From contig CAYLKD010000003.1 of NCBI GenBank assembly GCA_964384345.1, positions 17,498 to 81,497 on the forward strand: DNA of 64,000 nt. Direction: 5' to 3'. Of the stretch, positions 26,262-32,992 are shown one piece after another; positions within the stretch are counted from its first letter, which is position 1; each line of letters starts with the position of its first letter. The translations under genes and the position numbers were made by a program. Source of the stretch: JASLCR01 sp964384345 (GTDB lineage: Bacteria; Patescibacteriota; Saccharimonadia; Saccharimonadales; Saccharimonadaceae). The notes below the pieces were generated by a model. It saw nothing but the letters and a program-made list of their open reading frames with translations, searched no databases and was not told the origin of the DNA.

Positions 26262-26393
26262 ATGATCGAACAACAAGACAAAGAATCAAACAATAATGAA
26301 ATTAATCGGACAGACGTCGGCTACGTCCTGGGCGCACTCGTAACACGACGACTAGCAGATCCCACTCTCGCTTCAATTAATTTTGACGTATAG
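26262..26393 (+). CDS. Small 43-residue protein, uncertain
   Basis: ATG 26262 with AAAAAGG upstream, ending TAG at 26391-26393. The product is polar at the start and amphipathic at the end ('VGYVLGALVTRRLADP'). It lies between two minus-strand genes and has a plausible AT-rich promoter. Only a weak case. Confidence 0.35.
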   Translation: MIEQQDKESNNNEINRTDVGYVLGALVTRRLADPTLASINFDV

Positions 26394-26398
26394 AAAAA

Positions 26399-26794
26399 TT
26401 ATACTTCTTGACTGGGTCGATTGATCGTCAGTAGTTTTGCGATACCCCAACCAATAAGCAAGTACACGACTATAGCAAGCAAGCTGCTAATTTCAAAGAC
26501 TGACTTGCCATAGCTTGGTTCGCCAAAGATACCGATAAATGGTGAGACGAATGCACCGCTGAGAGAGTAAACGAAATCTGTAAAGCCAGCGGCATTGTTT
26601 GCACCTAGTAGCAAGAGTACGAATCGTAAGCCAATCAAAACAACGATAACGCCGACAATAAACCACACAACCCTCTGAGCTACTACAGCTCCAGAAATTT
26701 GGGTGGTTTGACGAACTGTTTGACGCTGAACGCTAGTGTCACCGGCTTGCGTGGCAGTTTCGCGTACTTCAGTAGTCTGTTGATCTTCTTGCAT
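26399..26794 (-). CDS. YggT-like membrane protein
   Basis: 131 residues. The first 35 are polar and Thr/Gln-rich. Two hydrophobic segments follow at about 38-62 and 103-122, with 'LRFVLLLLGANNAAGFTDFVYSLSGAFVSPFIGIFG' (split at the turn) matching the YggT pattern of residues next to the first helix. YggT proteins have been linked to osmotic tolerance and division-site organisation. A GGAGGA site lies before ATG 26794. Confidence 0.75.
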   Translation of the reverse strand: MQEDQQTTEVRETATQAGDTSVQRQTVRQTTQISGAVVAQRVVWFIVGVIVVLIGLRFVLLLLGANNAAGFTDFVYSLSGAFVSPFIGIFGEPSYGKSVFEISSLLAIVVYLLIGWGIAKLLTINRPSQEV

Positions 26795-26883
26795 ATCATC
26801 CTCCGAATTAACTGTTGTGCTTGTATTCTATCACGCATTGTTAGATTGCTGTATAGAGTGGCGACTTGCTAACGGGTAACCAA

Positions 26884-26918
26884 AGAAAATACCCCATGGT
26901 GATAATGGGGTATTTTCT
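26884..26918. terminator. Bidirectional hairpin terminator, probable original terminator of tRNA-Met
   Basis: 14-base perfect inverted repeat (26884-26897 and 26905-26918). On the minus strand it follows the sequence CTACCA by one base (26919), exactly the layout seen after tRNA-fMet, where the hairpin follows the CCA by two bases. I read it as the terminator of tRNA-Met, now 7.6 kb away from the tRNA because of the integrated element. Confidence 0.75.
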
Positions 26919-26919
26919 A

Positions 26920-26925
26920 TGGTAG
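26920..26925 (-). repeat. Candidate left attachment site (CTACCA)
   Basis: TGGTAG on the plus strand, CTACCA on the minus. It is identical to the last six bases of tRNA-Met (34521-34526), in the same orientation, and lies next to the displaced terminator. Six bases can match by chance; the context is what supports it. Confidence 0.5.
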
Positions 26926-27073
26926 AAACGCTATTAACCACTTGGAACCAGATAAAGCGTGAACTGATTGTGGCGGCTGAAATATATCGGACGATGCGAA
27001 TCACTTACTTGATAGAGTCTAAGTAGCAGTAATAGAACAAGGAGGTGAAGACACCCCCCGCTCATCACTACAT

Positions 27074-27346
27074 TTACAGGTTATCTTTTAACCATTTACC
27101 GGCAGACTCAGAAAATCCCGTCCAAGCGGCGGCGTCGCCTGTCACATCCACGACAAGTAGTTCGTCGTTGCTATCAAGGTGATGCTTGAGTTTGTTCCTT
27201 GCTGTAGTATGGGTCTCATCTGTCTTTACTAGCCAAGTGCTATCAAGGTAATGCCACCATGTGCCCATGCCTTTAATTGTATTAATTAGATCATCGTAAT
27301 TTTGGCCAGACTTATTTAGGTCGTAGCCGATCATTAATGTTTTCAC
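27074..27346 (-). CDS. SinR-family/VapD-Cas2-like small protein
   Basis: About 90 residues. The pattern 'LMIGYDLNKSGQNYDDL' then 'GTWWHYLDSTWLVKT' and the end 'WTGFSESAGKWLKDNL' is that of a Cas2-like ferredoxin-fold family often annotated SinR, related in fold to VapD/Cas2 nucleases. I prefer GTG 27346 (GGAG six bases before it) to ATG 27364 because relatives begin at this point. No cas1 or CRISPR array is present, so it is not part of a CRISPR system. A GGGGTG/CACCTCC hairpin lies after the stop. Confidence 0.75.
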   Translation of the reverse strand: MKTLMIGYDLNKSGQNYDDLINTIKGMGTWWHYLDSTWLVKTDETHTTARNKLKHHLDSNDELLVVDVTGDAAAWTGFSESAGKWLKDNL

Positions 27347-27589
27347 GTTATACTCCGTATTCATTTCTTGTTATATTACTGACGTTCGAGTAAGATGAAA
27401 AAGAACTAGGTGCTTCCGTGCTTTAAGTTCTCCCAAGCTGCCTGTACGTCAAGTCGGGTAGTTTGTTGCTTTTAGTCGATTATTTTTTTGTATTGCGCCT
27501 CCTCTTTAGTCAATGCAAGTCTAATTATGGGCTTCTATGGCTCACTTGTCAACTTATAAGGCAGTTATTAACAGATAATCGTTAATATC

Positions 27590-27618
27590 TTGTTTATAGA
27601 CACGTCATGTGCTAATAT
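27590..27618 (+). promoter_or_regulatory. Leaderless promoter of the ATPase-Toprim operon
   Basis: TTGTTT (27590-27595), 17-base spacer, TAATAT (27613-27618), then exactly 6 bases to ATG 27625. Transcription should begin at the A of the start codon. Confidence 0.65.
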
Positions 27619-27627
27619 TAACACATG
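27606..27627. promoter_or_regulatory. 22-bp near-perfect palindrome centred on the -10 box (operator)
   Basis: CATGTG (27606-27611) and CACATG (27622-27627) flank TAATATTA; only one pair of positions breaks the symmetry. The right half includes the start codon. A related inverted pair TATTAAC/GTTAATA lies at 27566-27587 beside the -35 box. A dimeric repressor bound here would block the promoter. Confidence 0.65.
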
Positions 27628-28818
27628 ATACATTCATTTACGTGTGAGAACTTCTATTCTATTAGAGATAAGGTGGAGGTTGATTTCGCTGTCGGCGACA
27701 ACGCACCAGCCAAGACTAGCTACGTAAAAATCCCTACAGACGGCAGAGTCTCATTGGTAGAGGCAGTTATTGGAGCTAATGCCTCTGGGAAGACAAATGT
27801 ATTAAAGGTACTACCTTTTATGCAATGGCTTGTAGTGGACGCCTACACTGATGACCCGGATGCTGACTTGCCAGTTCGGCCTTTTGGACGCAGTAACAAA
27901 TCAAAGCCAACTCATCTATCAGTTATCTTTTCCATTGACGAGAGGCTATTTACTTACGCTTTTACAATGAATCCGTCACGTATCCTAAGCGAAACATTGA
28001 GCGAAAGAAGTAAGACGACGCAGCGGTCTACGTTGAAGGTTTTATTCTCACGTGAATGGGATGATGAGAAAGAAGAGTATAGGGTTAATGATAAAGTCTT
28101 TGATATTGCTCATGTAAAATTGCGCAAGAATTCTAGTGTTGTGGCTACGGCGTTTCGTGACAAGAATCCGTTAGCTACCCTAATTGCTACCTATTGGAGG
28201 GATGGAATCTCTACAAATGTTGCTGAGGCTGGCTACAGAAACTACCCAAGCGCCTCGCATCTGCATGATCGTCTCGCTAATCAAGCTATTGAGTTTTTTT
28301 ATGACAGACCTGATCTCAAAGATCAAGTAGAGTCTATCCTTTCTCGCTATGATATTGGTTTCAACTCTTTTGAAAAGGTAGAAGTACAAGAGACCTCCTT
28401 CTTTAGTATCCATCACGATTTTGAAGGTGGTGGTTTTGATTTGCCTCTTAAATATGAATCATCGGGTACGAAACAGATTATTATTATCTTACAGTACTTA
28501 CTCACGGCACTAACTAGAGGCGGTATTGCAGTAATTGACGAGCTCGACGCCAATCTTCACCCGGAGATTGTTGAAGAGATAGTTTCAATGTTTAGCTCAA
28601 ATGAACTTAATCCAAAGTCTGCGCAGCTATTCTTTAGCTCTCACACTCCAACCATCCTCTCTAGCTTAGATAAGTATCAGATTATCTTTATAGAAAAAAA
28701 TGGCGGTGGCTGTACTGATGTGTGGAGGCTTGATTCTGTAAAAGGTGTGCGAACGGACGATAACTACTACACCAAGTATATTGCTGGAGCGTACGGAGCC
28801 GTTCCAAACCTAGGATAG
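27625..28818 (+). CDS. AAA ATPase of an RloA/AbiL-type defence pair
   Basis: 397 residues, AAA_15/AAA_21 class. Walker A 'GANASGKT' (50-57), ABC-like signature 'ESSGTKQ' (278-284), Walker B 'IAVIDELD' (301-308), 'LHPE' and the H-motif 'SSHTPTIL'. The coiled-coil insertion between is short, as in RloA, OLD-like and AriA ATPases. Paired with a Toprim gene 4 bases downstream. In known relatives (RloAB, AbiL, PARIS) the ATPase senses phage and releases or activates the Toprim nuclease. Control by the palindrome at the start codon fits a system that must be kept off. Confidence 0.88.
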   Translation: MIHSFTCENFYSIRDKVEVDFAVGDNAPAKTSYVKIPTDGRVSLVEAVIGANASGKTNVLKVLPFMQWLVVDAYTDDPDADLPVRPFGRSNKSKPTHLSVIFSIDERLFTYAFTMNPSRILSETLSERSKTTQRSTLKVLFSREWDDEKEEYRVNDKVFDIAHVKLRKNSSVVATAFRDKNPLATLIATYWRDGISTNVAEAGYRNYPSASHLHDRLANQAIEFFYDRPDLKDQVESILSRYDIGFNSFEKVEVQETSFFSIHHDFEGGGFDLPLKYESSGTKQIIIILQYLLTALTRGGIAVIDELDANLHPEIVEEIVSMFSSNELNPKSAQLFFSSHTPTILSSLDKYQIIFIEKNGGGCTDVWRLDSVKGVRTDDNYYTKYIAGAYGAVPNLG

Positions 28819-28822
28819 ATTT

Positions 28823-29353
28823 ATGAGTGGGGGTAGGAAAACAAAAATAAGAAGTGTCAGAAGAACCGCCCTCGTCTATTGTGAGGGGGCTCACGATCTC
28901 GCTTTTGTTCGTCATCTGATAAATATGTATACCATCGCCGGTAAAACTGGCATTCGGATTCGAGCTAAGCAAGGAAATGGTGGAGCGCCGGATGTACTTG
29001 TAATTGAGGCAAATAACGTTCTTGGAAGTTTCGATAGGCGTGTTGTAAAGCTTGATAGGGATAGGACGTATGACGAAATCAAGAAAGCTGAGCGCATTGC
29101 TAAAAAACTGAACATTGAATTAATCTGGAGTGTGCCTTGCATTGAGGCGTTGCTACTCGCAATACTAGAGAATAAAGATTTTTCGGGGTATAAATCTAAA
29201 ACGTGTAAGCAACGTTTCGAAAGAGATTACGTAGCCTCTGACAAAAGGACTGATAGCAGGGCATACGAAGGACAATTCTCCCTAGAGTTCATTGAGAATG
29301 CAAGGAAAAGACTACCTGAGCTCGACACTTTAATCCGATTCATCACTAGCTAA
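28823..29353 (+). CDS. RloB-like Toprim nuclease of the defence pair
   Basis: 176 residues. 'YCEGAHDLAFVRH' with E21 and 'LDRDRTYDE' (DRD at 78-80) form the metal site of Toprim/OLD-type nucleases, and 'IWSVPCIEALLLAIL' (101-115) replaces the RloB signature SNPCFELWLLLHF. The C-terminal half is helical and basic. It should be the effector that cuts nucleic acid, perhaps tRNA or DNA. The ATG follows the ATPase stop by 4 bases. Confidence 0.8.
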   Translation: MSGGRKTKIRSVRRTALVYCEGAHDLAFVRHLINMYTIAGKTGIRIRAKQGNGGAPDVLVIEANNVLGSFDRRVVKLDRDRTYDEIKKAERIAKKLNIELIWSVPCIEALLLAILENKDFSGYKSKTCKQRFERDYVASDKRTDSRAYEGQFSLEFIENARKRLPELDTLIRFITS

Positions 29354-29565
29354 TGGGAGGGGTGGGGTACGGTAGGCCTCGCCAAGACTAGTAGCGTAAT
29401 TCCTGTTTATAGGTTACTACTTTATAGCGCAAACATAACATAACAATTAAACAAAAATCCATACCATTTAACCCTATAAAATCCGTGGAAGCTAGTATTT
29501 TTGGCTATGTTTAAATTTTACTGGCAAGGCTGGTTACGCATATTTAATGTTATAATTTTGATAAC

Positions 29566-30549
29566 ATGCACGAGTTCTTAGTTAAGTTCGTAACACTCTA
29601 CAAAAAGCACCCAGTGTGGTACACGATTTTGGCACTGTTCATTATTAGCGTTACGTCCTTCATCATACTGATTCCCCTGTTCATATTCATGGTAGTTGTC
29701 GGCATTTACTATCTAGTCTACCTCTTTAAAACTCTGGCATATTACAAAACACCAGACTTCCTATCTATCAAAGAGAAGCTAGCTGAGAAGATTGTTGAAT
29801 ACAATGAGTTTGACAATTTTATGGATGAGACTCGTGGTTATATCCGCTCACAACAGCAACAACTTACAACTGGCAACGTACGCAATAGCACACTAACTGT
29901 TTACAAGAACTCTCAACTTGATGTTTACAAATATATAGTCAAATATTTTTTCAAGAACACCAAAATTGACGAGTCATCTATGCAGATTATTGAATCTATT
30001 CTTCAAAAATATAACACTATAAACCAAACACATGAGATTCTAACGGACGAGTATAGCGAACTCATGGAATACATACAGAAGCATATGTATAGGGGTGCAT
30101 ATATATTCAAGTCTATGACCATGAAGAAGCTAGGTTCACGCAAATTGCCTAAGTTTGAAAAGAACTATTATATGGGCTATTCGTTTAACTACACGTCACC
30201 AACCAACAGGAAGGCATATAGCAACTCCATCATACTCGACGAAGAACGCCTAGAAGATTTCGCAGGGTTCCTGAACGACCTAATAGCATATAGAAAATCT
30301 GCACAGTATCAACGTCAACTCATGACTCCAAGCCTAAGAGAAAGTATTCTGGTGCGAGATAAGTATACATGCATGTCATGCGGTATATCTAAACAAAAGG
30401 AAGCGCATTTATTGCTTGAGATTGACCACGTCATGCCAATCGCTAAAGGTGGTATAACTATTGAAACGAACTTACAAACGTTATGTTGGAAGTGCAACAG
30501 AACAAAAGGTGCTAAGGTTTTAGAAAGCTTTGTTCCAGTTACTGCATAG
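29566..30549 (+). CDS. Membrane-anchored HNH endonuclease
   Basis: 327 residues. Residues 15-55 hold two closely spaced hydrophobic segments; a helical linker (about 65-250) follows and the C-terminus is an HNH nuclease: two CxxC zinc pairs ('CMSC', 'CWKC'), 'EIDHVMPIAKGG' and 'NLQTLCWKCNRTKG'. The nuclease faces the cytoplasm if the N-terminus is inside. HNH domains at the membrane could cut entering phage or plasmid DNA. TATAAT (29551-29556) is 9 bases before ATG 29566, so the gene has its own promoter. Confidence 0.85.
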   Translation: MHEFLVKFVTLYKKHPVWYTILALFIISVTSFIILIPLFIFMVVVGIYYLVYLFKTLAYYKTPDFLSIKEKLAEKIVEYNEFDNFMDETRGYIRSQQQQLTTGNVRNSTLTVYKNSQLDVYKYIVKYFFKNTKIDESSMQIIESILQKYNTINQTHEILTDEYSELMEYIQKHMYRGAYIFKSMTMKKLGSRKLPKFEKNYYMGYSFNYTSPTNRKAYSNSIILDEERLEDFAGFLNDLIAYRKSAQYQRQLMTPSLRESILVRDKYTCMSCGISKQKEAHLLLEIDHVMPIAKGGITIETNLQTLCWKCNRTKGAKVLESFVPVTA

Positions 30550-30795
30550 TCAATTGTCTCTACTAACTTAATGCATACGTGGGGTGTGGGAGGCCTCCCT
30601 CTTAGTGCTTCTGTGTGGTCATGGCACTATCTATCTATACGGCCTATTCATCCAGGGATCCATCATCTCAAAAGTATGGATAGTCTAGTATAAGCATACA
30701 ATAAGCATGAAATACTGATATCGCATTTCAACAGGTATAAAGTAGCGCAGCATAGTGGCTATGGCTATTACTTTTTATACGTAGAGGGCTGTTCT
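30550..30795. other. Gap between convergent genes
   Basis: 246 bases without an open frame worth naming. A perfect 12-base palindrome GGGAGGCCTCCC lies at about 30588-30599 and may act as a weak terminator. Otherwise nothing is seen. Confidence 0.4.
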
Positions 30796-31587
30796 TTAAC
30801 GTGTAATGCGCACTATTCGTGTATCGTTCTTGTAGGTTATTTTCATATCTACAGTATTTTCTGAATTACGGATATCTGTGTATATATAGCCTTTACGCTC
30901 CAGTCCTTTGTTTATGTCGCCTTTGATTGGGCTCGCGAAGTACGGTATATAAACTTGCTTATACTCACCTCCGTAGGTAGGGATTGTCCCGTCAAGCATC
31001 AGTGGTCGTTTTTCTTGAGCTCCATACTTAAAGAATTGATTGACATTGAAAGTATCAACTTTTTCGTTGAGGTTCCTACCACTATCTGCTTCAAGTTCTA
31101 TTTTAAGATCACCACTATTAACCTCACTACGTGCAGTTATCGTAAAGTCAACGACTAATTGTTTATTATCTGAGGAATATTCCTGAATTGCGCTTCTTGA
31201 TTCATTCCTTCTTTCGCATATGACTCGGTCAGACGGCCCTGTCTTAGGTGGCACATCCGGAATTGTAGCTCCAGCAGGATAATCAAAAAAATAAGTTGGT
31301 GAATCTGAAAGTTTGTCACAGTCTTCTTTCTTTTCGATGCCACCGTACTTCTTAACAGTATCATTATCTATAGGTAGGTTAACTGCTTTATATTCCGACT
31401 TAGTAACCCGAAAATCAAAGTCTGTAAAGTTCACAGTTTCGTTTACTGAGTAAATTTTATTCTCTTGGTAATTTTGATAATATTTATAACCAAAATAACC
31501 TCCAGCGCCCACGGCCGCAATAATTAAGACTAGAGATATCCATTTCATAACTTGCTTATCTGAATTGCTTTTGCTTGCTTTTAACAT
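30796..31587 (-). CDS. Anchored surface protein, unknown (element cargo)
   Basis: 263 residues: TM anchor at about 15-34, then a beta-rich outer domain with two cysteines ('EDCDKL', 'RVICERR') and Asn/Asp-rich strands. The layout recalls DUF4352-type Ig-like lipoproteins but lacks a lipobox. AGGAAG precedes ATG 31587. It may be a surface or superinfection-exclusion factor of the element; this is a guess from position only. Confidence 0.6.
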   Translation of the reverse strand: MLKASKSNSDKQVMKWISLVLIIAAVGAGGYFGYKYYQNYQENKIYSVNETVNFTDFDFRVTKSEYKAVNLPIDNDTVKKYGGIEKKEDCDKLSDSPTYFFDYPAGATIPDVPPKTGPSDRVICERRNESRSAIQEYSSDNKQLVVDFTITARSEVNSGDLKIELEADSGRNLNEKVDTFNVNQFFKYGAQEKRPLMLDGTIPTYGGEYKQVYIPYFASPIKGDINKGLERKGYIYTDIRNSENTVDMKITYKNDTRIVRITR

Positions 31588-31831
31588 TTCTAACTTCTTC
31601 CTAGCGCTAAGATGTTTTTGTAAATAATAATTTCGTTAGACCTAGATTAATCATTATTTTCAACGTTTACATTTTAATTGTAACAGAGCATCTGAAACAA
31701 TAACTTTTTACGCTCTAAACATGGTGTTAAACCCGACTTTTTTGCGTTCAAACTAAAAAGATGAGTTCTACTCCATCTACAACTTTTAAACACAAAATTG
31801 TGCAAAATCTAAGGTGTTATAAAATAGAGAT

Positions 31832-32536
31832 ATGTACATTAATCCTACCCGTGAGCAATTGCCATTTTACAATCATTTTATGCGTCTGATTAATAACGAT
31901 GATTTCATCATTGATATCGATTTGTTACGCATCTCTAAAGTAGATATTCGCAAGTCCACCTACGAAAATGTAGAAGTAATTGAGATGCTAGATGGCGATG
32001 ATATTGTAAACGGCGATGAAATACCTTCACCACTACATCAAATTATGATGAAGCACAACCTCCCTCTGGTAATGGAAGACTTCATCTATCATTATGTAGC
32101 ACATAATGAGGTTGCTTTGGATAAGTTACGTAATGGAGTGTACATACTCGACCATAAAGCCATGAAAGCTTCAGGCAACAATCGGGATGAAACGCATAAT
32201 TATCAAGCATCGTACATTAATGACGCTATGCAGAATAAATACATAGAGGTTACGCTAGCAATCCCCGTACACGCTACGATTACACAGATAACCGATACTA
32301 TCGCACAGCACAAGCAGTTTATAAAGGACAGACAAACGCAGGCAAACGACAATAAGCCTATAAAAAGAGTGAAAGTTTTTCCTGAAAAGATATTACGCGA
32401 CAAGGAGATAATGAGACTTTATAAAAAAGGGATCAAGCCAAACGACATTGCAAACGCGTTACTTGGCAGTACAGAGGATCCTTTAACTGGATCCGATATA
32501 TCAAAAATTATATATAAACAGAAAAATAAACAGTAA
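31832..32536 (+). CDS. Element protein with C-terminal helix-turn-helix
   Basis: 234 residues, acidic N-terminal part ('EMLDGDDIVNGDEIPSP') and a basic C-terminal segment 'DKEIMRLYKKGIKPNDIANALLG' that reads as a helix-turn-helix of the resolvase/phage type (split at the turn). It could be the regulator that binds the palindrome at 27606, but there is no direct evidence. TATAAA (31818-31823) is 8 bases before ATG 31832. Confidence 0.6.
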   Translation: MYINPTREQLPFYNHFMRLINNDDFIIDIDLLRISKVDIRKSTYENVEVIEMLDGDDIVNGDEIPSPLHQIMMKHNLPLVMEDFIYHYVAHNEVALDKLRNGVYILDHKAMKASGNNRDETHNYQASYINDAMQNKYIEVTLAIPVHATITQITDTIAQHKQFIKDRQTQANDNKPIKRVKVFPEKILRDKEIMRLYKKGIKPNDIANALLGSTEDPLTGSDISKIIYKQKNKQ

Positions 32537-32543
32537 ATATCCC

Positions 32544-32563
32544 CTGTAAAGTATCCTTTACAG
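32544..32563. repeat. Hairpin after the helix-turn-helix gene
   Basis: CTGTAAAG (32544-32551) and CTTTACAG (32556-32563) with a 4-base loop. Perfect 8-base stem but no T-tract. Confidence 0.6.
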
Positions 32564-32708
32564 ATCGATAGATATATTTCATAAGTGTGATATAGTTAAG
32601 AGAGTAGAACAAACAGGCAGCCCACATTTTTATATACGCATTTATGTACATCGGCTCGCACCTATTAGTTCTGAAGTACTAAATAAACTAACAGGCCTCT
32701 ATATGCAT

Positions 32709-32733
32709 GCCCTTTATATAGTAGGGCTTGTTT
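32709..32733 (+). terminator. Attenuator-like terminator before the small ORF and recombinase
   Basis: GCCCT (32709-32713) pairs with AGGGC (32723-32727), followed by TTGTTT. It lies 20 bases before the ribosome site of the next gene and may limit recombinase expression. Confidence 0.5.
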
Positions 32734-32764
32734 CATATGGGCAAAAATAAGGAGTATGTACACG

Positions 32765-32980
32765 ATGGGTGCAGAAATAAATCGAGAGCTACTGGAGGCT
32801 CTAAACACAACAGGTGAGCTTACACCAATTACAGTAAAAGAAGCTAGGAAGGTACTAGGCCAATCAACTGAGTATAGCTCAGGCGAGACGGTAGCAATGG
32901 CGATTCTAGATTTCACGGCAATTACGAGAGCATATCTCAGGAATATACCGAAATTTAAAGTTCTAAAAGTTACGGATTAG
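32765..32980 (+). CDS. Small protein upstream of the recombinase (possible excision/partner factor)
   Basis: 71 residues from ATG 32765 (AAGGAG 10 bases upstream; an ATG at 32756 is too close to that site). Soluble and helical with 'ITVKEARKVLG' as a possible helix-turn-helix. Located where recombination directionality factors often lie, 12 bases before the recombinase. That role is inferred from place and size only. Confidence 0.55.
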   Translation: MGAEINRELLEALNTTGELTPITVKEARKVLGQSTEYSSGETVAMAILDFTAITRAYLRNIPKFKVLKVTD

Positions 32981-32992
32981 AGGTATAATTAG

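Noticed and set aside
27074..27364. CRISPR-Cas locus suggested by a Cas2-like protein
   Set aside because: No direct-repeat array and no cas1 or effector gene in the window; the protein fits the stand-alone SinR/VapD-like family.
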